From positions 1 to 64,000 of the forward strand of contig JAQTQB010000006.1 of NCBI GenBank assembly GCA_028712475.1: a stretch of DNA of 64,000 bases, in the 5' to 3' direction. Made by a program: the position numbers and the translations under genes. The notes under the pieces are model-generated. The model saw nothing but the letters and a program-made list of their open reading frames with translations. It was not told where the DNA came from and did not search any database. Of the stretch, positions 50,145-59,734 are shown one piece after another (the stretch's first letter is position 1; each line of letters begins with the position of its first letter). The DNA is from Verrucomicrobiales bacterium. Lineage in GTDB: Bacteria; Verrucomicrobiota; Verrucomicrobiia; Limisphaerales; UBA11358.

Positions 50145-50352
50145 CGCAATTACTTTTGGGAACGTGGCAAAAAATCTCCGCGCGGGCGAGTGAATTTAGC
50201 GTGGCGACTCCTCGGCAGAGAGCCGGACGATGTGGTTTAACGTCCGCCCTTGCTGCGATAAGTTGATGATGATGAGTTGAGGATTGTTGAAATTGCCCGC
50301 CTTGGTTACTTTGTTTCCTGGTTGTTCAAATGTTGAAATTGAATTGATGCCC

Positions 50353-52143
50353 ATGAAAAAATCTTTCGCCAAATATGTCCCGGTCGTGGTCGCCGTCGCC
50401 GTTTTGTTGTCCGGTTGCGGGAAAAATCCGCCAGCCGCGCCGGCCAAATCCGCCGCTGATTATCCGTTGCCCGAACCGCCGCTGGTCGTGGATTGCGAGC
50501 CGGGCATTCCGGGCGGGCGGCTGGTGGTGGCGACTTTCGGCGATCCCAAAACTTTCAATCCCATCACCGCCAACGAATCATCGTCCGAGGAGATTTACCG
50601 GCATCTGTTCGCCGGACTGCTGGGCTTTGACTGGACGACGCAGCAGGTGACGCCCGGTCTGGCGGAATCGTGGACGAACTCGCCCGACGGAAAAACGTGG
50701 ACGTTCAAGCTGCGGAAAAACCTGCGCTGGAGCGACGGCGAGCCGCTGACGGCGGACGACGTGGTTTTCACATGGGACGTGATTTACAATCCCGAAATTG
50801 ACAATGTCATGCGCGACGCCTTCATCATTGACGGCAAAAAAATCGCGGCGACGAAGCTGGATGACCTGACCATTCAGGCCGTGACGCCGGACGTTTACGC
50901 GCCGTTCCTGGAAAATTTCGGCGGCGTGCCGATTTTGCCGAAACATATTCTCGCCAAAACGGTCGCGGACAAAACCTTTACGTCGGCCTACGGCGTGAAC
51001 TGGAAGCCGGCGGACATCATCGGCAGCGGGCCGTTCCGCCTCAAGGAATACAAGCCGGCGCAATATGCCCTGTTGGAGCGCAACCCGTATTTTTTCGAGG
51101 TGGACAAGAAGGGCCAGCGGCTGCCGTATTTCGACAACATCGTGCTCACGGTCGTGCCGAATTTGAACGCGATCTCGCTGCGCTTCTTGAGCGGCGAAAG
51201 CGACGTGGATGATTTTATCTACCCGGATGAATATGACCGTTTCAAAGCCGAGGCGGCGAAAGGGAAATTTAATTTGCTCGAGCCGGGCATCGGGCTGGAG
51301 GCGGGATTTTTCTGGTTCAACCAAAACACAAACGTGAATGCCAAGACCAGCCGGCCGTATGTGGACACAAAAAAACTGAAATGGTTCCGCGACACCAAAT
51401 TCCGGCAGGCCTGCTCGTATGCGATCAACCGCGACAGCATCATCAAATCCATTTATTCCGGCCGCGCGATTCCGAACTACGGCTTCGTGACGCCCGGCAA
51501 CAAAAAATGGTTCAACCCCAACACGCCGCAATATCCGCACGACGTGGCGAAGGCAAAGGCGCTGCTCAAAGAGATCGGCATCGAAGACCGCGACGGCGAC
51601 GGCTTCGCCGAGGATCCCGACGGAAGTAAAATTGAATTTGTCCTGAACACGAACACCGGCAACAGCGCGCGCGAAAAAACCGCGCTGCTGATCCAGTCGG
51701 ATTTGAAGGCGCTCGGCTTCAACGTCATTCTCCAGCCGATCGAGTTCAACACGCTCGTGAGCAAGATCAACGATTCCTACGACTACGACTGCATCCTGAT
51801 GGGCATCGGCGGCGGCGGCACCGATCCTTCTTCGAGCATGAATGTGATCAAGTCCGGCGGCTTCACGCATCAATGGTTTCCGCGCCAGAAAACGCCTTCG
51901 ACCGGCTGGGAGGCCCGGCTGGATGAATTGATGAACGCGCAGATGAAGACGCTGGATTTCGCCGAACGGAAAAAATATTATGACGAGGTGCAGCAGATTC
52001 TCGGCGAGCAGATGCCGATGATTTTCACGGTCACGCCGAATTTCTACGCCGCCGCGCGTTCGGACATCGGCAACCTGCGCCCGACGCCGTTAAGCTCCTA
52101 TCGCGCGAGCTGGAACGCCGAGGAGCTTTACTTCAAAAAATAA
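50353..52143 (+). CDS. oppA: Peptide-binding lipoprotein OppA (SBP_bac_5)
   Basis: 596 residues from ATG 50353; the upstream frame has no signal peptide. Lipobox is LLSGC with C near residue 22. The SBP_bac_5 domain follows (TFGDPKTFNPITANESSSEEIYRHLFAGLLGFDWTTQQVTPGLAESW...). It binds oligopeptides outside the inner membrane and delivers them to OppBC. Divergent from oppBCDF, an uncommon arrangement since oppA usually leads the operon. Confidence 0.93.
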   Translation: MKKSFAKYVPVVVAVAVLLSGCGKNPPAAPAKSAADYPLPEPPLVVDCEPGIPGGRLVVATFGDPKTFNPITANESSSEEIYRHLFAGLLGFDWTTQQVTPGLAESWTNSPDGKTWTFKLRKNLRWSDGEPLTADDVVFTWDVIYNPEIDNVMRDAFIIDGKKIAATKLDDLTIQAVTPDVYAPFLENFGGVPILPKHILAKTVADKTFTSAYGVNWKPADIIGSGPFRLKEYKPAQYALLERNPYFFEVDKKGQRLPYFDNIVLTVVPNLNAISLRFLSGESDVDDFIYPDEYDRFKAEAAKGKFNLLEPGIGLEAGFFWFNQNTNVNAKTSRPYVDTKKLKWFRDTKFRQACSYAINRDSIIKSIYSGRAIPNYGFVTPGNKKWFNPNTPQYPHDVAKAKALLKEIGIEDRDGDGFAEDPDGSKIEFVLNTNTGNSAREKTALLIQSDLKALGFNVILQPIEFNTLVSKINDSYDYDCILMGIGGGGTDPSSSMNVIKSGGFTHQWFPRQKTPSTGWEARLDELMNAQMKTLDFAERKKYYDEVQQILGEQMPMIFTVTPNFYAAARSDIGNLRPTPLSSYRASWNAEELYFKK

Positions 52144-52196
52144 CGCAGGAAGCGTCTTCAAAATCCACTGTAAGCCGCAGAGCGGCATTAAGAGAA

Positions 52197-52222
52197 TAGC
52201 CCACGGTGATAACCGTGGGCTA
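52197..52222. repeat. Perfect hairpin after oppA
   Basis: TAGCCCACGGT and ACCGTGGGCTA, perfect 11-bp arms around GATA, in a stretch (52150-52290) of GC-rich palindromic words. No T-run follows, so it is a dispersed-repeat hairpin rather than a canonical terminator, although it could slow RNA decay or terminate weakly. Confidence 0.55.
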
Positions 52223-52290
52223 CTACCGTCCGCTGCTCCGCAGCTAAAAACGATTTTGCAAATGAAATGCGGCGCTCTGCCGGAACGCCG

Positions 52291-52947
52291 CTACGCCGGG
52301 AAGCGGAAGCAGAACGCGATCACGTTCAGCGTGCCATATGTGACAGCGCCGAGCACTTCACGCACCAGCGGAATTTGCAGGACAATGATGATCGCGATGA
52401 AACCGAACCGCGACAACTGGAAGTAGGTTTCGTAGGTCATCCCGGTCAGATTCCGCAGAACATGCGAGCCGTCCAGCGGCGGAATCGGAATCAGGTTGAA
52501 GAAGCAGAGAACCAGACTCAACGCCGCCATCCGCAGCAGCAAATCAGTCGCGTCCACAGAACCAAGCATCACGGTGACGCGCGCAAACCCGACGAGAACG
52601 ACTGCCAGAATGACATTCATCGCCGGGCCGGCCATGGCGATGAGCATTTCATCGCGCCAGCGGTTGGCGAGGTTGGCCGGGTTGAACGGCACCGGCTTGG
52701 CCCAGCCGACCAGAAATCTTCCGACCGATGGCGACGCAAAAATCATTATCAGCGGCAGCACCACCGTGCCGATCGGATCAATGTGAACAAGCGGATTGAG
52801 CGAAACCCGGCCCTGCGATTTCGCCGTGTGGTCGCCCAGCGTCATCCCCATCCACGCATGGCCAAACTCGTGAAACGTCAGCAGAATGATCAGTCCCAGA
52901 TAAGTGATGAGGCCGTCAACGATGATATTGCCTGTTTGTGCATCCAT
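52291..52947 (-). CDS. Site-2 protease family protein (M50)
   Basis: 218 residues from ATG 52947. The zinc motif HEFGHAW lies near the N-terminus, with the second conserved region NLIPIPPLDGSHVLRNL near the C-terminus, between several membrane helices. A compact rhomboid-like M50B type, found in many bacteria as an intramembrane or membrane-associated zinc metalloprotease of unknown target. Convergent with oppA, divergent from fabI. Confidence 0.9.
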   Translation of the reverse strand: MDAQTGNIIVDGLITYLGLIILLTFHEFGHAWMGMTLGDHTAKSQGRVSLNPLVHIDPIGTVVLPLIMIFASPSVGRFLVGWAKPVPFNPANLANRWRDEMLIAMAGPAMNVILAVVLVGFARVTVMLGSVDATDLLLRMAALSLVLCFFNLIPIPPLDGSHVLRNLTGMTYETYFQLSRFGFIAIIIVLQIPLVREVLGAVTYGTLNVIAFCFRFPA

Positions 52948-53058
52948 TCTCGCCAGTCTATTTCGTCGGCACACGCGAGTCGAGGCTGTGAATTTTCTTT
53001 GCGTGCCGGAAAAATGTTTTAACCTCTCTGCACCTTAACAAATCAACCATTCACGATT

Positions 53059-53829
53059 ATGCCAATGCTCGACGGAAAAACTGGGATTGTCTTCGGGGTC
53101 GCCAACAAACGCTCCATCGCCTGGGCCATAGCGCAGGCGTGGGCCAAAGAAGGTGCCAAGCTCGCGTTCACGTATCAGGGCGAGCGCCTCAAGGACAACG
53201 TCGAGGAACTCGCAGGAACTTTCGGCGCGGACACCTTGATCCTGCCGTGCGACGTGACCAAGGACGAAGACATCGCGACCGTCTTCAAAACCGTGGGCGA
53301 AAAATTCGGCAAACTGAATCTGCTCCTGCACTCCGTCGCCTATGCGCCGAAGGACGCGCTCGAAGGTGAATTTGTGAACACCAGCCGCGAAGCCTACCGC
53401 GTGGCGCACGACGTCAGCGCGTATTCGCTCGTCGCGCTTTCCCGCGCCGCCGCGCCGCTCATGCCCGACGGCGGCAGCATCGTGGCGATGAGTTATTACG
53501 GCGCGGAAAAAGTCGTGCCTCACTACAACGTCATGGGCGTGGCCAAGGCCTCGCTCGAAGCCAGCACGCGTTATCTCGCGTATGATCTCGGCCCGAAAAA
53601 AATCCGCGTGAACTGCATCAGCGCCGGCCCAGTCAATACGCTCGCCGCACGCGGCATCGCCGGCTTTGGTGAAATGCTCAAGCATTACGAAGCCCATGCG
53701 CCGCTGAAGCGAAATGTGCTGCCCGAAGAACTCGGCGCGTCCGGCGTGTTCCTCGCCAGCGACGGCGCGGCGGCCATCACCGGACAAGTTATCTATGTTG
53801 ATTCCGGCTATCAGATCATGGGGATGTGA
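53059..53829 (+). CDS. fabI: Enoyl-[acyl-carrier-protein] reductase, FabI type
   Basis: 256 residues. The NAD-binding N-terminus is GKTGIVFGVANKRSIAWAIAQ, and the catalytic Y-x6-K is intact in PHYNVMGVAKASLEAS, followed by the FabI-typical NCISAGPVNTLAARGI. It performs the last step of fatty-acid chain elongation. Starts at ATG 53059. Followed by an unrelated small gene after four bases. Confidence 0.96.
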   Translation: MPMLDGKTGIVFGVANKRSIAWAIAQAWAKEGAKLAFTYQGERLKDNVEELAGTFGADTLILPCDVTKDEDIATVFKTVGEKFGKLNLLLHSVAYAPKDALEGEFVNTSREAYRVAHDVSAYSLVALSRAAAPLMPDGGSIVAMSYYGAEKVVPHYNVMGVAKASLEASTRYLAYDLGPKKIRVNCISAGPVNTLAARGIAGFGEMLKHYEAHAPLKRNVLPEELGASGVFLASDGAAAITGQVIYVDSGYQIMGM

Positions 53830-53833
53830 AAGA

Positions 53834-54364
53834 ATGAGCGTTTCGCTTAATCTTGACCATGATTTAGCGAAAGAGCCCATAAACAGGTTGGTTTTGCAAA
53901 TCATCAAAGATGCAATCAAACTTGGTGCGGATGGCATTTTACTTGAGCTCGATTTGGAATTGCATTTGAAAGTCGAAAAGGAAAGTGAGGTCGTCAGAGA
54001 AAAATACCGGCGCCCAACTTTTTACGAGGCCATTTTCAAAAAGAGATTCAAAGATTATCTTCGCTTTGAGAAATTAAGTTTTAGGAAGTTGAACGTTAGC
54101 AGAATGTTTTTCGAGCTTGGCCAGCTTCCAAATGCCTTGAAGTTGACTTACATCATAAATGGAGTTGAGAAAACCATGCTGCCAATCCGTGGTTGTTTGT
54201 TTGAGGACATTAGCCAGATTCTATCGGTCGCAGCCGGGGTTACACCCAAAACAAGCGGAGAGGTTTCAGGTGTCATTGAAACGATCAAGCCCGTTTCGAA
54301 ATGGATGCTTGAGTCCAAAGATTTGACGCGACAAGTTCAACTGCGAAGAATCCGTGCAACGTAA
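53834..54364 (+). CDS. Hypothetical protein, GspE/PilB N-domain-like
   Basis: 176 residues from ATG 53834, four bases after fabI. The segment INRLVLQIIKDAIKLGADGILLELDLE resembles the start of the N-terminal PAS-like domain of secretion and pilus ATPases (NLVDLLLKQAVKLGASDIHIE-like). It lacks any ATP-binding motif, so it is an orphan N-domain or a distant look-alike. Its codon use is more AT-rich than neighbours. The last 28 bases overlap the convergent rsmB. Confidence 0.5.
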   Translation: MSVSLNLDHDLAKEPINRLVLQIIKDAIKLGADGILLELDLELHLKVEKESEVVREKYRRPTFYEAIFKKRFKDYLRFEKLSFRKLNVSRMFFELGQLPNALKLTYIINGVEKTMLPIRGCLFEDISQILSVAAGVTPKTSGEVSGVIETIKPVSKWMLESKDLTRQVQLRRIRAT

Positions 54365-55650
54365 GCGCCATCCACATTGTCCACAAACGGCAGCAGTTCA
54401 CGTTCGCTTTCCAATGTGAAAGCGGCGTGTTCGCGCAAAAATTCTTTCACCACTTCGGAGTTTTCATCCGGCTCCAGGCTGCAGGTGCTGTAAACCAGAA
54501 CGCCGCCGGGTTTTAAGCGGGTTGCCGCCTGATGAAGCAAGTCCAGTTGCGTCGCGCGCAGACGCTCGATTTCGTCCGGCTGGATCCGCCAGCGCAAATC
54601 CAGGCGGCGCCGCATCACGCCGCTGTTCGAGCAGGGAGCATCCACCAGGATGCGGTCGAATGTGGTTGAGAGTTGAGGGTTGAGGGTTGGTGGCAGGACA
54701 GTTTCAACGCACGCCACGCCGAGGCGCGCGCAGTTTTCACGGATCAATTTCAACCGGTCTTCCGAAACATCTTGGGCGACAATCCTGCCTTGATTGCCCA
54801 TCAACTGCGCGATGAAGGTCGTCTTGCCGCCGGGCGCGGCGCACAAATCGAGGACGGTTTCGCCGGGTCGCGCGCCGAATTCGCGCACGGCGAGGAGCGT
54901 GCTGGGGTCCTGGATGTAAAACCAGCCGTCGCGAAAACTCGCCAATGAACCCAGGGGCGGATGCGCTTTAAGCTCGAAGACAAGATTCTCGCCCGTCCAG
55001 TCACACGTCCTGAAATCATATTCCACATTTTCCACGCGCCATTTTTCAACGAGCTTGCCGCCGTCAGTCTTCAGGGTGTTGACGCGCGCAAACGTTTTTG
55101 GCGGCGTGTTGTTCCACTGCAGAAGCTGTGCGGTTTTTTCCGCGCCCCAGCGTTTTTGCCAGCGGGCGACGAGCCATTCGGGCTGCGACCAGCCGAGCGC
55201 GGGCTGGGAAATTTTCAGGTCGGCCAGAAGTTTTTTGGTTTCATCCGTCTCGCGCAGATAGCCGCGCAGGACGGCGTTGATGAATCCGGCCTGCGGGCCG
55301 AAGCCGCCTTGTTTGGCGAGTTCCACGGTTTCGTGGACTGCGGCGTGGTCGGGAATGCGGTCGAGCCAGAAAATCTGGTAGAGGCCGAGGCGCAGCAGGT
55401 TTTGGAGCGCAGGCTTTTGTTCGCGTCCACCGGTTTTCCGCGCGATGAGCCAGTCAAGCGCGGCCTGCCAGCGGACAACGCCATAGACAATTTCCTGGCA
55501 AAGCCCGCGGTCGGCGGACGATAGCGGTGCATTGGCGAGGGCGATTTCGAGCAGGTCTTCGACAAAGAGGCCGTTCGCGCGCCGCTGCCCCAGAACGCGC
55601 GCCGCAATTTGTCTTGGTTTTTGTTCGTTCACCACGTTTAATAGAGTCAT
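54337..55650 (-). CDS. rsmB: 16S rRNA (cytosine-967-C5)-methyltransferase RsmB
   Basis: 437 residues. An N-terminal NusB-like RNA-binding domain (about 1-140) and a SAM-dependent methyltransferase with motif I TVLDLCAAPGGKTTFIAQLM, the catalytic DAPCSNSGVMRR and the second cysteine YSTCSLEPDEN. It methylates C967 of small-subunit rRNA. Divergent from the GreA-domain gene. Confidence 0.93.
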   Translation of the reverse strand: MTLLNVVNEQKPRQIAARVLGQRRANGLFVEDLLEIALANAPLSSADRGLCQEIVYGVVRWQAALDWLIARKTGGREQKPALQNLLRLGLYQIFWLDRIPDHAAVHETVELAKQGGFGPQAGFINAVLRGYLRETDETKKLLADLKISQPALGWSQPEWLVARWQKRWGAEKTAQLLQWNNTPPKTFARVNTLKTDGGKLVEKWRVENVEYDFRTCDWTGENLVFELKAHPPLGSLASFRDGWFYIQDPSTLLAVREFGARPGETVLDLCAAPGGKTTFIAQLMGNQGRIVAQDVSEDRLKLIRENCARLGVACVETVLPPTLNPQLSTTFDRILVDAPCSNSGVMRRRLDLRWRIQPDEIERLRATQLDLLHQAATRLKPGGVLVYSTCSLEPDENSEVVKEFLREHAAFTLESERELLPFVDNVDGAYVARILRS

Positions 55651-55687
55651 AGTGAATCCGTGACGACAAAATTACGATTTTATAATT

Positions 55688-57556
55688 ATGAGAGAAGAAT
55701 TCGAAAAACTCGCCGCTGCCGGAAAAATTGAAGGTCGCCACGTTGAACCCCTGGCACAACTGGCCGCCGGCGGCTGCTGCACGCACCGGAGCTGGGGCTT
55801 TGGCCGCATCAAAACTGTGGACACGGTGTTCGCGCGCTTCACGATTGATTTTCCCGGCAAGGCGGGGCACACGATGGACTTGTCCTTCGCGGCCGAAAAC
55901 CTGAAGCCGATCCCGAAGGATCACATTCTCGCCCGCAAGGCCGCCGACCTCGACGCGGTGCGCCATCTCGCCGCGCATCATCTGGATCTGATCAAACTGG
56001 TGTTGAACAGCTACGGCGGCAAGGCCACAGCAGACCAGATTCAGGCCGCGCTCGTGCCAGACGTGATCCGCGATGACTGGAAGAAATGGTGGGAAACCGC
56101 CAAGCGCGAAATGAAGAAGGACGGGCATTTCATCGTGCCGGCGAAAAAGACCGAGCCGGTGGTTTTGCAGACGCAGGAAACATCGTTGCAAGACCGCCTG
56201 CTGGCGGATTTCCGCGCGGCCAAGGGATTGAAAGCGCGCATTCTCGTTGTCGCAGAAGTCATCAAGCTGGTCTCCGACCTGACGGATAAAAAAGCCGCCG
56301 CCGCCGAAATCATCACCGCGTTGAACGCGGACATCACCTCGTATCTGCGCACGCAGCCGGCGGTCGCGCTCGAAGCGGTTTTTGCCCGCGACGAACTGGC
56401 CGAAGCCGCCGGACTCCAGCCCGTCACCGTGGAAATCACCGCCGCGCAGATCTGGGGACAGGACATCAAGTTCGGCCCGATGCTGGAATTGATCCCCGCC
56501 GCGAAACATCATCGCGCCCTGGCGTCCTTCAAGCAGGCGAATCCCGACACTTGGCAGGAAGTGTTGCGCGGCTCGCTGAATTTTGTCTCCTCCAAGCTGG
56601 TAAAGGAATTTGCCAGCCTGCTCATCGCCGAAGGCAAGATGGAATTGCTCAAGGAGACGCTCGCCCGGCTCATCCGCCAGCACACCGCCGGCAGCGAACT
56701 GCTCCTCTGGTTCGGGCGCGAGCGCAGCGATGCCTATGCCGACATCATGGGGCCGGAAGTTTTCCGCGCCATGCTCACCGCCATGGAACGCGACCAGTTC
56801 AACGAAAAACGCTCGAACCGTCTGCGCGATTTCATTCTCGAAGACCATGAGCTGCTCAATGAACTGACCGCGACCGCCGATATTGAGGTGGTCAAGGACC
56901 TGACCCGCGCGTTGCAGCTTTCGCCCGTGTTTGACGACATGAGCAAGCGTTCGCTCCTCGCGCGCCTCGTCAAAAAACATCCCGCCGTGCAATCGCTCGT
57001 CAGCGGCGAGCAAACCAAGCAGGATTCCACGATCCTCGTTTCGTGGGAAAGCCTCGAACGCCGCCGGCTCGAATATCAGGAACTGGTGCAGAAGAAGATT
57101 CCCGCGAACTCCAAGGAGATCGCCATCGCCAGGAGTTACGGCGACTTGCGCGAAAACCACGAATACAAGGCCGCCAAGGAGATGCAGAAAATCCTCATGC
57201 GCCAGAAAGAGGAGCTTGAAGCGCAAATGATGCGCGCGCGCGGCACGGATTTTTCCAACGCCAAGACCGACGCCGTCAACATCGGCACCGTGGTGGGCGC
57301 CACCGACCTCGGCACCAACCTGCATGAAACCTTCACGATTCTAGGCGCGTGGGATTCCGACCCCGACAAAGGCATCATCAGCTATCTCACGCCCATCGGC
57401 CAGGCGTTGTTGAACCGCAAGGTCGGCGATGAAGTGGAATTTGAACTGCACGGCGCGAAACACCGGCATCGCATCGAAAGCATCGGAGCCGCAAAAGTCG
57501 CCGCGCCGGCCGTGAGCGAACCGCCCGCCGACACGAATGCACAGCCGGCAGCCTGA
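55688..57556 (+). CDS. Large GreA-domain protein
   Basis: 622 residues, far longer than GreA (about 158). The C-terminal 160 residues are GreA-like: the coiled-coil tip reads ARSYGDLRENHEYKAAKEMQKIL with the acidic GDLREN tip that reaches the RNA-polymerase active site, then the FKBP-like domain (VVGATDLGTNLHETFTILGAWDSDPDKGIISYLTPIGQALLNRKVGDEVEF). The N-terminal 460 residues are helical repeats of unknown role, starting with a GSS-like WGFGRIKTVD unit. It may be a cleavage-stimulating factor with an extra regulatory module. The start ATG 55688 is preceded by an AT-rich leader. Confidence 0.9.
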   Translation: MREEFEKLAAAGKIEGRHVEPLAQLAAGGCCTHRSWGFGRIKTVDTVFARFTIDFPGKAGHTMDLSFAAENLKPIPKDHILARKAADLDAVRHLAAHHLDLIKLVLNSYGGKATADQIQAALVPDVIRDDWKKWWETAKREMKKDGHFIVPAKKTEPVVLQTQETSLQDRLLADFRAAKGLKARILVVAEVIKLVSDLTDKKAAAAEIITALNADITSYLRTQPAVALEAVFARDELAEAAGLQPVTVEITAAQIWGQDIKFGPMLELIPAAKHHRALASFKQANPDTWQEVLRGSLNFVSSKLVKEFASLLIAEGKMELLKETLARLIRQHTAGSELLLWFGRERSDAYADIMGPEVFRAMLTAMERDQFNEKRSNRLRDFILEDHELLNELTATADIEVVKDLTRALQLSPVFDDMSKRSLLARLVKKHPAVQSLVSGEQTKQDSTILVSWESLERRRLEYQELVQKKIPANSKEIAIARSYGDLRENHEYKAAKEMQKILMRQKEELEAQMMRARGTDFSNAKTDAVNIGTVVGATDLGTNLHETFTILGAWDSDPDKGIISYLTPIGQALLNRKVGDEVEFELHGAKHRHRIESIGAAKVAAPAVSEPPADTNAQPAA

Positions 57557-57576
57557 TTTCCAAATCGAATCACAAA

Positions 57577-57607
57577 AAAGGCGCGAAGAATTTTCCTTCG
57601 CGCCTTT
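57577..57607. terminator. Bidirectional rho-independent terminator
   Basis: AAAGGCGCGAAG / CTTCGCGCCTTT, perfect 12-bp stem, flanked by A- and T-runs, between the convergent GreA-domain and DUF5069 genes. Confidence 0.9.
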
Positions 57608-57628
57608 CTGCTTTGATGGATGAAAAAC

Positions 57629-58072
57629 TTACGCCTTGCCGCCGAAGCTTACAAAGTCGTCCATGTCCAGCACGTCGAACCAGCTCACGATGTCCTCGCG
57701 GTTGGGGGCACCGGCCTTGTGCAGGCCGTTCAAATACTCGCGGCCGTCCGTGTTGTCCGGGGCGCGCTGATCCTGCCAGGTTGACCAGGCGGCGATTTCT
57801 GACGGCGCGCGTTTGTTTTTGGCGTTGGCCTTGATCCATTCCAGGACTTCGGTGTCGCTTTTCGTCAGCACCTTTTTCAAGGCTTCGGGATCAATGCCGG
57901 CGAATTCCAGAAACTGCTGGTCGAGCGGGCAGGCGTAATGATACTCGCCGTTTTTGCCCGCCAAGGTCGCGCGGCCTTTGTCGAGGCAGCGCGGCAGGAT
58001 GGCGTAGCCGCCGAGCCGCACGCGCGGGCTGCGCGGCGGGAACTTCGTCAAATCAGGTGTGTGGAGTGACAT
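57629..58072 (-). CDS. DUF5069 protein
   Basis: 147 residues matching DUF5069: PRSPRVRLGGYAILPRCLDKGRA at the start, KNGEYHYACPLDQQFLEFAGI and EWIKANAKNKRAPSEIAAW. A small conserved cytoplasmic protein common in Verrucomicrobiota and Planctomycetota; function unknown. Reads towards the GreA-domain gene and away from psd. Confidence 0.88.
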   Translation of the reverse strand: MSLHTPDLTKFPPRSPRVRLGGYAILPRCLDKGRATLAGKNGEYHYACPLDQQFLEFAGIDPEALKKVLTKSDTEVLEWIKANAKNKRAPSEIAAWSTWQDQRAPDNTDGREYLNGLHKAGAPNREDIVSWFDVLDMDDFVSFGGKA

Positions 58073-58194
58073 AATCGTTTTAATTTTTTGTTTTCGTCGC
58101 CCTGCCGGCAGCGCGCCGGTTTTTTGCGACGGGTTTTAACTTGCACGCAAAATGCCGAATTGCAAGTCACGCAAAAAAAATTTACCCTGCGTGC

Positions 58195-58881
58195 GTGAAA
58201 CACTCTGGAAAAGCCTTGTTCGCCGCGTTGAAGATGACCGGCTGGTCGGGCGCAGCCGTCGTCGCGCTGGTGGCGATGGCGTTTCTGGGCAAAGTCATCG
58301 GGACGTTTGTTTTGGGCATTGCCGGGGTGCTGGCGGGGTTGTGGGTGCTGTTTGCGCTGTTCACGTTTTATTTTTTCCGCGACCCCGACCCGCTGGTGCC
58401 GACCGGCAAAAATCTCGTCATCGCGCCCGGCCACGGCAAGGTGGACGCGATTGACACGACGACGGAACCCGATTTCATGGGCGGCGAATGTCAGCGCGTC
58501 TCGATTTTTCTTTCGGTGTTCAACATCCATGTGCAAAACGCGCCGTTGAACGCCCGCGTGGCTTATTTCAAACACACGCCCGGCCAGTATCTCAACGCGT
58601 TGAACGCCGATTCGGCGAAGTTCAACGAAAACGTGCTCATCGGACTCGAATCCGTCGAACCGCCGGGCGAAAAAGTCGGCGTGCGGCTCATCGCCGGGCT
58701 GATCGCGCGGCGCATCGTGCCGTGGGTTCAGGAGGGCGACGCCGTGCAACGCGGCGAACGCATCAGCCTCATCCAGTTCGGATCGCGCGTGGATGTTTAT
58801 CTGTCGCGCAACGCCAAAATCAAGGTGAAGCTGGGCGACAAGGTGATCGGCGGCCAAACGGTGATCGCTCAATTTGAATGA
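58195..58881 (+). CDS. psd: Phosphatidylserine decarboxylase proenzyme
   Basis: 228 residues from GTG 58195, chosen because the archaetidylserine-type Psd begins with this short cytosolic segment and one membrane helix pair follows. The self-cleavage site is IQFGSRVDVYL with the serine that becomes the pyruvoyl group. It converts phosphatidylserine to phosphatidylethanolamine. Coupled to pssA, whose start overlaps or adjoins its stop. Confidence 0.92.
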   Translation: MKHSGKALFAALKMTGWSGAAVVALVAMAFLGKVIGTFVLGIAGVLAGLWVLFALFTFYFFRDPDPLVPTGKNLVIAPGHGKVDAIDTTTEPDFMGGECQRVSIFLSVFNIHVQNAPLNARVAYFKHTPGQYLNALNADSAKFNENVLIGLESVEPPGEKVGVRLIAGLIARRIVPWVQEGDAVQRGERISLIQFGSRVDVYLSRNAKIKVKLGDKVIGGQTVIAQFE

Positions 58882-58885
58882 CGTT

Positions 58886-59734
58886 ATGGCCACGAACCCG
58901 GAAACAGCACCTCCCGCGCCCGACGAAAGCGACAAGCTGAAGATTTATTTCCTGCCGAACCTGATGACGGCGGGCAATCTCTTCTGCGGCTTTCTTGCTC
59001 TTACAAAGATTGTCGAGGCCGTTCCCGGTTCGCCCAACTTCGACCACGTCATCCATCACGCGCTGTTTTTGATTTTGCTCGCGTGCATTTTTGATCTGCT
59101 GGATGGCCGCGTGGCGCGGATGGGCGGCAGTGAAAGCCCGTTCGGGCGCGAGTTTGATTCGCTGGCGGACATCGTTTCGTTCGGCGCGGCGCCGGCGTTT
59201 CTGGTCCATCGCATCGTGCTGGCGGGCGTGTTCGAGGGCCATCCGCAGTTCGGCTGGTTCATCGCGTCGGTTTATCTGATCTGCGGCGCGTTCAGGCTGG
59301 CGCGTTTCAACTGCCTCGCGGCGATGGGCAGCGGCAGCGGCAAGGAATTTCTCGGTTTCCCGATTCCCGCCGCCGCCGGACTGGTCGCCTCGCTGACGTT
59401 GCTGCTGCTTTGGATCGAGGAAAAAGGTTTTTCCGAAAGCAAATGGCGGTTCCTGCTGCCGGTCATCATGCTTTTCCTGTCGGCGATGATGGTGAGCGAG
59501 GTGAAGTATCCCAGCTTCAAGTCGCTGGATTTCCGCGCCAGGCGCAGTTTCGTCAAGATGCTCATCATCGTGCTGTGCGTGGGATTTTTTCTGATCCTGT
59601 GGGAAAATGTCCTGCCCGTGCTGGCCCCGGCCATCTTCACGGCCTATCTGCTTTACGGCTTCATCCGGCCGCACATCTCGCGCGCCTGGCGTCATGGCAT
59701 TGAAGATGAAGATGACCCGGAGGCCGGCAGTTAA
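58886..59734 (+). CDS. pssA: CDP-diacylglycerol-serine O-phosphatidyltransferase
   Basis: 282 residues from ATG 58886; a TTG at 58874 is also possible and would overlap psd. The CDP-alcohol phosphotransferase motif DGRVARMGGSESPFGREFDSLAD (D-G-x2-A-R...G-x3-D-x3-D) is complete, with about six membrane helices. It makes phosphatidylserine, the substrate of the neighbouring Psd, so the two-step pathway is encoded together. Confidence 0.94.
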   Translation: MATNPETAPPAPDESDKLKIYFLPNLMTAGNLFCGFLALTKIVEAVPGSPNFDHVIHHALFLILLACIFDLLDGRVARMGGSESPFGREFDSLADIVSFGAAPAFLVHRIVLAGVFEGHPQFGWFIASVYLICGAFRLARFNCLAAMGSGSGKEFLGFPIPAAAGLVASLTLLLLWIEEKGFSESKWRFLLPVIMLFLSAMMVSEVKYPSFKSLDFRARRSFVKMLIIVLCVGFFLILWENVLPVLAPAIFTAYLLYGFIRPHISRAWRHGIEDEDDPEAGS

